The translations under genes and the position numbers were made by a program. A DNA stretch of 41,339 nucleotides from Alloprevotella sp. GTDB taxonomy: Bacteria; Bacteroidota; Bacteroidia; Bacteroidales; Muribaculaceae. The DNA lies in contig JAMPIE010000019.1 in assembly GCA_023663135.1 (NCBI GenBank), positions 1-41,339 on the forward strand, in the 5' to 3' direction. Numbering within the stretch: the stretch's first letter is position 1; each line of letters opens with the position of its first letter. Positions 1-8,855 of this stretch are shown here, piece after piece. The notes under the pieces are model-generated. The model saw nothing but the letters and a program-made list of their open reading frames with translations, ran no database searches and was not told the DNA's origin.

Positions 1-51
1 ACGACCCCCTGATTAACAGTCAGGTGCTCTAACCAACTGAGCTACTGAAGC
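1..51 (-). tRNA. tRNA-Asn (GTT), 3' part missing at window edge
   Basis: Read on the minus strand, the sequence has a 7-nt acceptor 5' half, TA at positions 8-9, a D arm starting GCTCAG, and a perfect 5-bp anticodon stem CCTGA/TCAGG around the loop CTGTTAA. The anticodon is therefore GTT, for asparagine. The variable loop, T arm and 3' acceptor half lie outside the window on the left. A promoter match sits about 50 nt upstream (104-134, minus strand). Confidence 0.93.
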
Positions 52-103
52 ATTTCACGACATGCGCCCTCGGCCATCGGGCTGTTTGCGCCGTTTCGTG
101 CTG

Positions 104-134
104 CAAAAGTAGACCTTTTGATTGGATTGTGCAA
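104..134 (-). promoter_or_regulatory. Bacteroidetes-type promoter of tRNA-Asn
   Basis: On the minus strand TACTTTTG (111 to 104) matches the -7 consensus TAnnTTTG. TTG at 134-132 lies 20 bp upstream, as expected for the -33 element of the Bacteroidetes primary sigma factor. The predicted start is around 97-100, leaving about 50 nt of leader before the tRNA. Confidence 0.7.
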
Positions 135-183
135 CATTCAGGCTCTTTTTTTTCGTAAAAAATGCAATTTTACGCTCTCTCGC

Positions 184-214
184 TTGCGCCATATTTCCTA
201 AATCCTTATCTTTG
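184..214 (+). promoter_or_regulatory. Bacteroidetes-type promoter of the GH89 gene
   Basis: TATCTTTG at 207-214 matches TAnnTTTG exactly. TTG at 184-186 is 20 bp upstream. The leader to the ATG at 291 would be about 70 nt. Confidence 0.6.
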
Positions 215-290
215 TGTGGTTTTGAGAGGTATTCCTCCCAAGCCCTTCCTTTCCATCGATAAATAAAACCTTAAACCTATATACCAACGT

Positions 291-3200
291 ATGAAAATTT
301 CTGTCAGAAGCCTCGCTGCGCTGACGGCCTTTGCCGTGTCGGCCCTCTGGTCGGCTGCGTGGGCTCATGAGCCGGCAGTGGCCGCCATGCTCGACCGCAT
401 AGGCGGCGCAGGCACATCAGAGCGCTTTGTCACCGAGCTTAATCCCCGAGCCTCGGAGGATGTCCCCGAGACCTTTACCATCTCCTCAGAGGGGGGCAAG
501 CCCAAGGTGAGCGGCAACACCCTCTCGGCCATCACCACCGGCCTCGGATGGTATCTCAACCACTACGCCTCAATCAACGTCAGCTGGAACAACCCCCATC
601 CCGACCTGACCACGGCCACCCTCCCTGTCCCGACGGCTGAGGAGACTCACACCACCGACACCAAATACCGCTACTATCTCAACTACTGCACCTTCTCCTA
701 CTCCATGAGCACATGGACATGGGACCGTTGGCAGCAGGAGATTGACTGGATGGCCCTCCACGGCATCAATATGCCGCTCCAGATCGTGGGCTTCGAGGAG
801 GTGTGGCGCAAGTTCCTGATGGAAGACTGCAACTACACCAAGGATGAGGTCAACGACTTTGTGGCCGGCCCGGCGTTCCAGGCCTGGTTTGGCATGAACA
901 ACCTCGAGGGCCACGGCGGCCCTAACCCCGACTGGTGGTATGAGCGTCAGGCCAAGGTGGGCCGTCAGATCACTGACCGCATGAGGGAGATGGGCATGGA
1001 CCCCGTGCTCCCCGGCTTCTACCAGGTGCCCAGCAACTTCGCCTCGAAGACTAACCTTCATACCGAAGCCCCTGGGGGATGGTGTGGATTTTCACGCCCC
1101 TGCCTTCCGACATGCGATGATATAGATTTGCTTAACCAATACGGCGCTAAGTACTATCAAAGGTTGAATGAAGTATTAGGCGAAGCCAAATATTTCTCTA
1201 TGGATCCCTTCCATGAGGGAGGCAATGGCCCAACAGATTACGCATTAAAACTATACCAGGCTCTCTATAACATTATGGACACCTCTGTGCCAGGGTCGCA
1301 TTGGGTGATACAGCAGTGGCAGTGGCATGGACAACAAAGACAGAGCTTGCAGGCGATTCCTAAGGGGAAACTTATTGTGATTGACCTTAACTCTGAGCGT
1401 GTACCGGCATATGGCAATTACAATGGACATGAGACAATATTCTGCACTATATTTAACTTTGGCGGACGCACCGGCTTTGACGGCCGTTTCCAGAAGACCA
1501 TCGACGAATACTTTAAGTCAAAGAGTGTTGCATCGGTGAAAGGCATCGGCGCTGCCCCGGAGGCTATTGAGCAGACCCCTGTGGCCTATGATATGCTTTT
1601 TGAACTGCCTTGGCTGGCAGAGAAGCCCGACGGCAAACAGTGGATGGCCGATTATGCAAATCGCCGCTATGGCCAATCATCACCCGAAGCCGCTGAGGCT
1701 TGGGAGCTGCTGCGCACCTCCGCCCTTGAGATGCCCGGCACCACACAGGGTCCTCATGAAGCCATTATATGTGGTCGCCCGGCTCTATCTATTGGCAAAG
1801 TATCGTCATGGGGTGGCGCCGAAGTTTTCTATAACCGTAATGACATGACCGAGGCGGCTTACAAGCTCATCGATGCCAACCTTGGCGGCTTTAACTATTC
1901 CTTTGACGTGACCGACATTGCTCGCCAAGCGTTGACTGACTATGCCAAGTCGCTCCTCGCCGGGGTCAAGGAGGCCAATGCCGCCGGAGACACCGAGCTT
2001 TTCGGCAAACGCCGCGATGCGTTCCTTCAGCTAATCCTTGACCTTGACGAGCTGCTCAACACCAACTCTGACTTTATGCTCGGCCACTGGACTGAGCGTG
2101 CTCGCGCAATGGCCGATGATGCCGATGCGGCAACCACCGATGCCGACAAGGACTGGCTGGAACTCGACAATGCCCGCACCATCATCACAACATGGGGTAA
2201 ACAAGCTCAATCTGAGGCTGGCGGTCTCCGCGATTACTCTTATCGTGAATGGGGCGGTATGCTAAAGGATTTCTACTATCAGAGATGGAAGACATGGTTT
2301 GACAACGGCATGAAGGCTCCCACCGGAGGATGGTTCCAATGGGAATGGAACTGGGCTCACAGCAATCCCGGCGCATACAATGACACCCCCATTGGCGACA
2401 CCCATACCGTAGCTACAGCCATAATGTCCAAGTACCTGAGTAAGATGACATCGTCCATCTCTGACGAACCCCATGTTTACATTGATCGTCTTCTTATAAA
2501 TAACTATAAGAAGAAATTTTTTGACGGCACAAATCCCGGCGTGACATACTCGCCCAATATCGCCGGAGATGTGACTGTCACCGAGATTGCAATAGACTTC
2601 TCCACCAACGGTCTGTTTGACGAGAATGAGATACAGACCGGATCGACGTTTGCCATCCCGGAGGATGCCCCCATCGGTGAGCGTAATGCCCGTGTAACTC
2701 TCAGTGACGGCACTGTGATTAACTACACCATCAAGATATTGGTGGATATCACCGAGGACCGCACTGTGGCCGTAGTGTCGGAGAATACAGCACAGGGCAC
2801 TGTGGCCATTGACGGAGCCGAGGGCAATAGTGTCACCAACAAGGAGATTGTGTCTGTACGAGCTATCGCGGGCAAAAACTTTGACTTTTCCTACTGGACT
2901 GACCAGGACGGCAACAACCTTGGCAACGACAACCCCCTCAACTATTACGACAAAGAAGATGTGACCCTCACGGCTCATTTTGTCGTCAACAAGTGGGGTG
3001 TTCCCGAATACAACGGCACTGATCGCGACCGTTCAGATATGAAGAGCTATCAGCAATATATCAACAAGATGACTCTCGTGCAAGGTGGTGAAGCTACTGA
3101 TATATATACTGCATCAGAATGTCCCGAGGAACATTTTGTGCAGATTCCAATGCGAATTAAGGCTGCTCCCGGCTCTGAGTTTACTTTCAATTACACTCAG

Positions 3201-6158
3201 CCGGGCACCGGTATGAAATATCTTTATCTCTCAGCTTGGATTGACCTTAACAATGACGGCAAATTTAAGTATGAGGACGGCGAATTGCTGAAAACTATCG
3301 GCACACGTAATAAAGAAGACAATTCTGTAGGTGCCGGTTCCTTCTCACTGCTATTGCCTTATAATGCGGTTACGGAAACCACGCACATACGTTTGCGTTT
3401 CGATGGCGCGTGGGGAGGTGCCTACGATGAGGAAACAAAAGCTTTCCCGGCAGATGCCCCGACCAACCGCGTAATCTATGAGATTATACTTGAGGTGGTG
3501 GAGTCGGCTGAGTATGCCACTACAGTCACTTATGAGGCAAACAACAGCCTTCTTGGTTCTATGCGCTCCGAAAATGAGGCCATGGCCTACAATCCCGGCG
3601 ATGAGGTGATTCTCACTGCTTTCCCCAATACCGGTGTGCATGTCAAGCGGTGGGTTGACCAACATGGCCGCGAACTCCCCTCGGAGTGGATTACCGACAT
3701 GGGCCGAAGCGTCAGCTTCAAGACCTTTGACAATGCACACATCACTTGTGAGTTTGAACCCGACCCTATTGAGGTTGACGGATGGTCGTTCAATTGGATG
3801 CCTGATGCTGACGGGCAGAAAACCATTCTATCCACTCTGACAGAGGGCGAGCCGGTGCTCGACCTCTCCTCTCAGTCTGATGTTATTGACATCGAGCCGG
3901 AGGTGTTTGCCGGCTCTGCCCTTACCGACATCACTCTCCCTTCGTCGCTCGTTGGCCTTTATCCCGTGATATATCAGACATCTCACGAGGGCGCAGGGCA
4001 GGAAAATCACCAAATGCATGTAGTGGTTGACGGCCCAAACGCCACAGAAGCAAACACACCTCTCAAAGGCACTCTCCCTTGGGTGATGATAATCGAGGGT
4101 GAGACCGGTTCCGGCTCCTTTAACCAGTGGGGCAGCGTCCTTTTTTCTAATGGTACAAATGGTTCGGGAGATAATTATAGTAACGGCTGGAGTCAATTTT
4201 ACCTGAAGAAAGAAGGTGTCCTCGTTATTAAGTGGGATGGCTCGGCAGAGAATAAGTTTGATGCCGTTAATCTCAATGGCCGGTTTAAGATTCGCGCTGA
4301 GTTTGACGGTGACAAGTCGCTAAAAGTGACCGTAACCAATGGGCAAGGCCAGTCGCAGACCAAGACCATCGCCAATTCAAGCGAGATGAAGCCTGTGTGG
4401 CGTTTTGTCAACAGCATCCCTGCCGGGATGAAGCTGACTTACACCTTTACCGAGCCTGAGCCGACCGTTAACCGTCCGGGTCTGTTTGAGGAATGCCACT
4501 CCTTGATGAACATAAATATGCCCTCATCCGGTGTAAGATACCAGTCTGTCGACGGTGTCCTTTATGATAAGGCCGGCAAGTGTGTGGCCTATCCCGAGGG
4601 ACGGCTCTTCTCTCTCGCTTTTCGTCTGCGCAACAGTGACTCTGAAAACGAGTATATGAATGTTGCCAATATATTTTCCACCAATGGAGCCATCGACACC
4701 AACGACGAGTCGCGAATGGCCTGCGTGGAGGCTTGCGAGCCTAATGCACCTACCTCCATCTTTGACTTTTCGCTCTCATCGGAGGGTAAGATTAAGATCC
4801 GTCACCGCAACTCCGATTGGAATTTTGGAGGCGTAAATTCCGATGGCTTTGTCCAGGTGTCGTCACCATCCGATGAGTCTGAATACACTTATTCGCTTGT
4901 GTATGGCAAGGCCAAGCCAGCCATCAGCCTCTGGCCCTCAGGCGTTGATTTTAAGCTCGGAAAGCATAGCAATTCAAAGCTCAATGCCACCGCAGACTCC
5001 ACGCCGGTTGACTGGTTGCTTGAGGAGGTGACGGAGTATGCGCCGGAGGTTGACGAGAACGGAATGGCTGCCGTGGCTTTTCCGCTGAGTCTCGTCGTGC
5101 CTGAGAGCGACGAGTATCTGTTTAATATTGTCCCGGTGGTTTTCAATGGGCAGGCCATGCTGAAGCCTCTTGAAGCCGGGGCCGTCCTGAAGGCCGGCGA
5201 GCCCTTTATAATCACCAAGGCCAACGACAACGGCATACCCTCACGCGCCGAAAATCCCTTGAGCATCAAGGTCAACTATGACGAGGCGGCTTCATCTCTT
5301 CCAGCCAACAATTTGCTCCGGCCGGCCTTGACGAAGATTAACGACATGCCCACCAACGGCACGTATTATACCGTCGGCATGATTGACGGCGTCCCGGGCC
5401 TGACGGCTCAGACAGCCGCCACAATCAGCGCCAACACCCCTTACCTTGTCCATCGCGGCGGATTTGCTTCACTGCCGTTCTTCTTTGGAGATGAGATTGT
5501 GGGCGACGCCAACTGCGACGGCGTGGTGAATGTGGGCGACGTGACCACCACCGTGGAGTATATCCTCAAGGAGGACCCCCAGCCCTTTAGCATCACCGCA
5601 GCCGATGTCAACGGAGAGGATGGCGTCGACGTGGGTGACGTCGTGGGCATCGTCAACATTATCCTCGGCATGGCCAAGCCCGACACCGCCATCCACACCA
5701 CCTCACCCTCCCAGCCCATCCGCATGGCGCGCGTAGAGGTGGAGGCCGACGGCTCCGTATGGGTTGACTCCCCCGTGGAGATCGGCGGCATTGAGCTCAC
5801 GGCCACCGGCCATGAGTGGACTCCGGCTGCCGACATCCGCCGCCTCTCGCGCTCACAGAGCGAGGAGGGGGGCAACATCCACGCTGTGGCCTACGGCAAC
5901 GCCTCTACCTACCTCCCCGCCGGTCGCATCAAGATAGGCACACTCGCTCCTGGCTCTTCGCTCATAGGCTCCGTTAAGCTCTGTGACTCTTGGGGCGACC
6001 GCATCGCCGTCGATGCCACGCCCACCGGCATCAACGGCATCAACGCCGACCTTGAGGCCGGCCGCGCCACTATCCACGACCTCTCAGGCCGCCGACTGAG
6101 CCGCGTCACGGCCCCCGGCTTCTACATTGTCAATGGCGTCAAGACCCTCGTGAGGTAA
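291..6158 (+). CDS. Secreted multimodular alpha-N-acetylglucosaminidase (GH89, NAGLU-like)
   Basis: This 1955-residue protein has a signal peptide (residues 1-25, cut near AWA-H). The GH89 catalytic unit covers about 30-745, with the family block YRYYLNYCTFSYSMSTWTWD. Candidate catalytic glutamates are E309 (in DPFHEGG) and E424 (in APEAIEQ), matching the two glutamates known in human NAGLU. GH89 enzymes remove terminal alpha-linked GlcNAc, found on mucin O-glycans and heparan. Downstream I see InlB-B-repeat-like segments (about 830-900 and 1100-1170), a GEVED-like domain around W983, BspA-type LRR_5 fragments (about 1198-1223 and 1395-1438) with beta-rich modules between and after them, and a dockerin-like pair of calcium loops (about 1738-1795). 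The C-terminus GFYIVNGVKTLVR resembles Bacteroidetes sorting tails. Catalytic-only homologues are near 730 residues. There is no SusC/SusD pair beside it. Codons at about 1085-1455 are AT-richer than their surroundings. The GH89 call is firm; the accessory domains are approximate. Confidence 0.92.
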   Translation: MKISVRSLAALTAFAVSALWSAAWAHEPAVAAMLDRIGGAGTSERFVTELNPRASEDVPETFTISSEGGKPKVSGNTLSAITTGLGWYLNHYASINVSWNNPHPDLTTATLPVPTAEETHTTDTKYRYYLNYCTFSYSMSTWTWDRWQQEIDWMALHGINMPLQIVGFEEVWRKFLMEDCNYTKDEVNDFVAGPAFQAWFGMNNLEGHGGPNPDWWYERQAKVGRQITDRMREMGMDPVLPGFYQVPSNFASKTNLHTEAPGGWCGFSRPCLPTCDDIDLLNQYGAKYYQRLNEVLGEAKYFSMDPFHEGGNGPTDYALKLYQALYNIMDTSVPGSHWVIQQWQWHGQQRQSLQAIPKGKLIVIDLNSERVPAYGNYNGHETIFCTIFNFGGRTGFDGRFQKTIDEYFKSKSVASVKGIGAAPEAIEQTPVAYDMLFELPWLAEKPDGKQWMADYANRRYGQSSPEAAEAWELLRTSALEMPGTTQGPHEAIICGRPALSIGKVSSWGGAEVFYNRNDMTEAAYKLIDANLGGFNYSFDVTDIARQALTDYAKSLLAGVKEANAAGDTELFGKRRDAFLQLILDLDELLNTNSDFMLGHWTERARAMADDADAATTDADKDWLELDNARTIITTWGKQAQSEAGGLRDYSYREWGGMLKDFYYQRWKTWFDNGMKAPTGGWFQWEWNWAHSNPGAYNDTPIGDTHTVATAIMSKYLSKMTSSISDEPHVYIDRLLINNYKKKFFDGTNPGVTYSPNIAGDVTVTEIAIDFSTNGLFDENEIQTGSTFAIPEDAPIGERNARVTLSDGTVINYTIKILVDITEDRTVAVVSENTAQGTVAIDGAEGNSVTNKEIVSVRAIAGKNFDFSYWTDQDGNNLGNDNPLNYYDKEDVTLTAHFVVNKWGVPEYNGTDRDRSDMKSYQQYINKMTLVQGGEATDIYTASECPEEHFVQIPMRIKAAPGSEFTFNYTQPGTGMKYLYLSAWIDLNNDGKFKYEDGELLKTIGTRNKEDNSVGAGSFSLLLPYNAVTETTHIRLRFDGAWGGAYDEETKAFPADAPTNRVIYEIILEVVESAEYATTVTYEANNSLLGSMRSENEAMAYNPGDEVILTAFPNTGVHVKRWVDQHGRELPSEWITDMGRSVSFKTFDNAHITCEFEPDPIEVDGWSFNWMPDADGQKTILSTLTEGEPVLDLSSQSDVIDIEPEVFAGSALTDITLPSSLVGLYPVIYQTSHEGAGQENHQMHVVVDGPNATEANTPLKGTLPWVMIIEGETGSGSFNQWGSVLFSNGTNGSGDNYSNGWSQFYLKKEGVLVIKWDGSAENKFDAVNLNGRFKIRAEFDGDKSLKVTVTNGQGQSQTKTIANSSEMKPVWRFVNSIPAGMKLTYTFTEPEPTVNRPGLFEECHSLMNINMPSSGVRYQSVDGVLYDKAGKCVAYPEGRLFSLAFRLRNSDSENEYMNVANIFSTNGAIDTNDESRMACVEACEPNAPTSIFDFSLSSEGKIKIRHRNSDWNFGGVNSDGFVQVSSPSDESEYTYSLVYGKAKPAISLWPSGVDFKLGKHSNSKLNATADSTPVDWLLEEVTEYAPEVDENGMAAVAFPLSLVVPESDEYLFNIVPVVFNGQAMLKPLEAGAVLKAGEPFIITKANDNGIPSRAENPLSIKVNYDEAASSLPANNLLRPALTKINDMPTNGTYYTVGMIDGVPGLTAQTAATISANTPYLVHRGGFASLPFFFGDEIVGDANCDGVVNVGDVTTTVEYILKEDPQPFSITAADVNGEDGVDVGDVVGIVNIILGMAKPDTAIHTTSPSQPIRMARVEVEADGSVWVDSPVEIGGIELTATGHEWTPAADIRRLSRSQSEEGGNIHAVAYGNASTYLPAGRIKIGTLAPGSSLIGSVKLCDSWGDRIAVDATPTGINGINADLEAGRATIHDLSGRRLSRVTAPGFYIVNGVKTLVR

Positions 6159-6182
6159 TCCCACCTTAGGCAGACACTCCCT

Positions 6183-6217
6183 GCGGGAGGCCGTGCTCAT
6201 CCGAGCCGGCCTCCCGC
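6183..6217 (+). terminator. Hairpin terminator candidate after the GH89 gene
   Basis: A perfect 10-bp stem, GCGGGAGGCC (6183-6192) with GGCCTCCCGC (6208-6217), carries an inner GCTC/GAGC stem. It begins 24 nt after the GH89 stop. No strong T-run follows, so efficiency is uncertain. Confidence 0.6.
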
Positions 6218-6243
6218 TCCTTGTTTCGGCAAAGGCGGGGAGT

Positions 6244-6275
6244 TTTGGTCGGTGAGGGATTTTTATGTATTTTTG
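6244..6275 (+). promoter_or_regulatory. Bacteroidetes-type promoter of gldE operon
   Basis: TATTTTTG at 6268-6275 (-7) and TTTG at 6244-6247 (-33) are separated by 20 bp. Only 5 nt separate the -7 element from the ATG at 6281, so a transcript starting at the usual distance would be leaderless if that ATG is used. Confidence 0.75.
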
Positions 6276-6280
6276 CAGCG

Positions 6281-7690
6281 ATGTTTAACCAACTTTCTCT
6301 GACATTGGATATAGACCCTCTCCCGGCTATGCTGTGTGATGCCATGCCGGCACTACACACGGCCTCTTTACCGCTGCTCAATCTCGCTCCTATGGGGAGC
6401 GCTCAGATTGTGGCTCTTGTGTTGGCCCTGTTGGCTCTGCTCCTTTCGGGCTTTATGAGCGGCAGCGAGATAGCTTATTTCTCCATCACTCCGCAGCAGA
6501 AGGAGGAGCTTGACGAGACGCCCCGCGGGCGCAAGATCCTCTCTCTCTTAGCCAAGCCCGAACGCCTCTTGGCCACCATCCTGATTGCCAACAATCTGGT
6601 GAATGTCACCATCGTAATCCTCTGCAACTTTGCCCTCGGGCCTGTCTTTGAGGGGATGAGCGCGGTGGTGAGCTTCATCCTCCAGTCGGTGATCCTCACC
6701 TTCCTCATCCTGCTCTTTGGCGAGATATTGCCCAAGCTGATAGCCAACAGCAACAATATGCGCTGGGCCCAGATGGCCATCGGAGGCATCAACGTCATCT
6801 CTACCCTCTGCCGGCCTGTGAGCGCCCTGCTGGTGAGCTCCTCGGGGCTGGTCAACCGTGTGGTGCAGAAGAAGGAGACCGACCTTACGCCCGACGACCT
6901 CTCCAAGGCACTTGAGATAACCCGCGTGGACGCCGGCGACGACAAGGAGATGCTCGAGGGTATCCTGAAGTTTGGCGACACCACGGCCCACGAGATCATG
7001 ACGCCGCGAGTGGACATCACCGGAGTGGAGACCGACATGACCTTTGAAGAGGTGATGGCCATAGTGCTCGACAGCGGCTACTCCCGCCTGCCGGCCTTTG
7101 GCGACTCGCAAGACGACATCCGCGGCATCCTCTACGCGCGCGACCTGCTCCCCTACATAGGCAAGGCCCCGACCGACTTTGACTGGCGTAAGCTCCTGAG
7201 AGAAGCATATTACGTGCCCGAGAGCCGTATGATCGACGACCTGCTCGAAGACTTCCGCCGCCGCCGCATCCACATGGCCATCGTCGTCGACGAGTTTGGC
7301 GGCACTCAGGGCCTGGTGACCCTCGAAGATGTCTTGGAGGAGATCGTTGGCGACATCAACGACGAGTATGACGAAGATGAAGTGACCTTCAAGCGCCTGC
7401 GCGACGACACCTATATCTTTGAGGGAAAGACCCTCTTGGGCGACTTCTTCCGCATCACGGGCCTCGACGAGGAGGAGTATGACGACGTGACCGAAGACTG
7501 CGAGACCCTCGCCGGGATGCTCCTGGCCATCAAGGGCGACTTCCCCAAGGAGAAGGAGAGCATCGTCTATGGCCATTGCCGCTTTCTGGTGATGGACATC
7601 TCGGGTCACAGGATTGCCTCGGTGCGCGTCAAGGTGATGCCGGAGGCGCAGGAAGATGCCATGGTGCCTGAGACGCTGAGACAGAGATGA
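6281..7690 (+). CDS. gldE: GldE-type CNNM/CBS-domain membrane protein
   Basis: About 469 residues. An N-terminal DUF21/CNNM membrane domain starts around LSGFMSGSEIAYFSI and has several hydrophobic segments. It is followed by a CBS pair (EIMTPRVDITGVE; later GGTQGLVTLEDVLEEIVGDI) and a C-terminal CorC/HlyC-type domain. This is the HlyC/CorC family. The immediate gldD partner points to GldE, a protein linked in Flavobacterium to gliding and type IX secretion but widespread in non-motile Bacteroidales. An upstream in-frame ATG at 6221 lies before the promoter, so I chose 6281; ATGs at 6329 and 6344 are alternatives. The gene overlaps gldD by ATGA. Ion-transport activity is unproven. Confidence 0.85.
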   Translation: MFNQLSLTLDIDPLPAMLCDAMPALHTASLPLLNLAPMGSAQIVALVLALLALLLSGFMSGSEIAYFSITPQQKEELDETPRGRKILSLLAKPERLLATILIANNLVNVTIVILCNFALGPVFEGMSAVVSFILQSVILTFLILLFGEILPKLIANSNNMRWAQMAIGGINVISTLCRPVSALLVSSSGLVNRVVQKKETDLTPDDLSKALEITRVDAGDDKEMLEGILKFGDTTAHEIMTPRVDITGVETDMTFEEVMAIVLDSGYSRLPAFGDSQDDIRGILYARDLLPYIGKAPTDFDWRKLLREAYYVPESRMIDDLLEDFRRRRIHMAIVVDEFGGTQGLVTLEDVLEEIVGDINDEYDEDEVTFKRLRDDTYIFEGKTLLGDFFRITGLDEEEYDDVTEDCETLAGMLLAIKGDFPKEKESIVYGHCRFLVMDISGHRIASVRVKVMPEAQEDAMVPETLRQR

Positions 7691-8262
7691 GGCTCGCACT
7701 GCTTCTTCCGGCCTTTGCCGCGACAATCCTCGCCGCCTGCTCCCCCCATGGGGGCGACCATCAGGACACGATGGACCGGGGGGGAGTGCCGCTCCCCAAG
7801 GGGTGGCCCCGCACGGAGCTCTACGACACCATCTACCGCCCCCTCGACGCGAGGAGCGACCTCTTTGTCAACGCTCAGGCCAGCACCTCCCTATTGCGCC
7901 GCGGATGGGTCGACATTGCCTACCCCGCTTATCGCGCCACCCTCTTCATCACCGACACCCTCTGCGCCTCCGCCAAGGGGGCCGATGCCGTTGCCGCCAA
8001 CCGCCTTGAGCGCATATCGCTCAACATCAACGGACTGCCAACTGAGAAAGGCACATGCGACACCCCCTCCGGCTACCGCTTGCTGACCTTCACCACCCCC
8101 ACCGGGAGCCTCACCCCCCTGCAGTTTATTGCCCGGAAGGGGGAGAGAGTGGTGAGTGGCACTCTGGCTGTGGGTTCGCTCCCGGTGTCGGCCGACTCCA
8201 TTGCGCCGACCTTAGAGGCCGTGGAGCGCGACGTGGCTTACATGATAAATCATTTGAAATGA
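7687..8262 (+). CDS. gldD: GldD-like lipoprotein
   Basis: 191 residues. The N-terminus is a lipoprotein signal ending LAAC, with the lipidated cysteine at residue 18. The body shows GldD-like features: PLPKGWPRTEL near the start, WVDIAYPAYRATLFI, then a conserved end with QFIARKG, VSGTLAVGSLPVSADSI and a terminal helix. GldD is an envelope lipoprotein required for gliding and for SprB/type IX secretion functions in Flavobacterium. Its role in gut Bacteroidales is not settled. The start overlaps the gldE stop (ATGA), and the stop overlaps the next gene the same way, so the three genes are translationally coupled. The family call rests on these motifs plus the gldE neighbour. Confidence 0.78.
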   Translation: MRLALLLPAFAATILAACSPHGGDHQDTMDRGGVPLPKGWPRTELYDTIYRPLDARSDLFVNAQASTSLLRRGWVDIAYPAYRATLFITDTLCASAKGADAVAANRLERISLNINGLPTEKGTCDTPSGYRLLTFTTPTGSLTPLQFIARKGERVVSGTLAVGSLPVSADSIAPTLEAVERDVAYMINHLK

Positions 8263-8855
8263 CCGGCGTGGAGCTCCATCTGAGGCCCCTCGACGGAGCC
8301 GGACGCGAGGCCGAGCGCCGCGCCGTCAGAGAGCTTATGCTCGCCTGCCTCGGCGCCGAGCCGGGCCATTATGCCGACGGCGCCCCCTATGCCATCGGGC
8401 GCGAAGAGCTCCCTCTGTCGGTGAGCCACGGCGGCGGCTATGCCGCCCTCGCCGTGGGCCGCGACCCCGGCATGAGAGTGGGGGTAGACGTGGAGGCCTG
8501 CGGGCGCGAGGCCCAGCTCGAGCGCGTCAAGAGCCGCTTTGTGGGCCCCTCCGACGTCCCCTCGTTAAGCCTCCTGCAACTCTGGACGGCCAAAGAGGCC
8601 GTCTACAAAGCTGCCCGGACCCCCGGCCTGCCCCTTACGGCCATCGTCGTAGGGCCCGAGACAGCTCGCGCCGCCGCCCACCACTACCGGCTCGAATGGC
8701 GCCCCATCGCCGCCGCCCTCGTATGCGTGGCCTCAGCTCGGGAGGGTGAAGGTGGGCTTGAGGGTGGGGATGCAGCCGAGGGATTCTTTGAAGCGGCAGA
8801 GGCCGGGGGCGGGGATGCCATGCTCGGAGGAGGGGCCGAGGTCAACGATGCTTGA
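8259..8855 (+). CDS. Sfp-type 4'-phosphopantetheinyl transferase with antisense-overlapping tail
   Basis: 198 residues from the ATG in the ATGA overlap with gldD. The PPTase signatures are VGVDVE (the magnesium-binding GxDxE type) and WTAKEAVYKA (the W..KEA..K motif), both in the right order. SVSHGGGYAALAVG corresponds to the usual S-H-S region. The enzyme would move phosphopantetheine from CoA to a serine of a carrier protein. The recognisable fold ends near CVAS (about residue 157). The last 40 residues are Gly/Glu-rich and come entirely from DNA that codes, on the other strand, for the conserved C-terminus of the GNAT gene. Placement after gldE-gldD suggests a shared transcript rather than a shared function. 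Confidence 0.8.
   Translation: MTGVELHLRPLDGAGREAERRAVRELMLACLGAEPGHYADGAPYAIGREELPLSVSHGGGYAALAVGRDPGMRVGVDVEACGREAQLERVKSRFVGPSDVPSLSLLQLWTAKEAVYKAARTPGLPLTAIVVGPETARAAAHHYRLEWRPIAAALVCVASAREGEGGLEGGDAAEGFFEAAEAGGGDAMLGGGAEVNDA

Noticed and set aside
1..290. Integration site at tRNA-Asn for an island containing the GH89 gene
   Set aside because: Integration normally uses the tRNA 3' end, which is outside the window. No integrase or direct repeat of the tRNA is visible on this side.
291..6158. Polysaccharide utilisation locus around the GH89 enzyme
   Set aside because: No SusC/SusD pair, sensor or second glycosidase is adjacent. The neighbours are tRNA-Asn and gldE.
6548..7726. A 392-codon minus-strand open frame across gldE
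   Set aside because: It lies opposite clear CBS/CNNM coding sequence, with His/Val/Gly-rich shadow composition and no motif.
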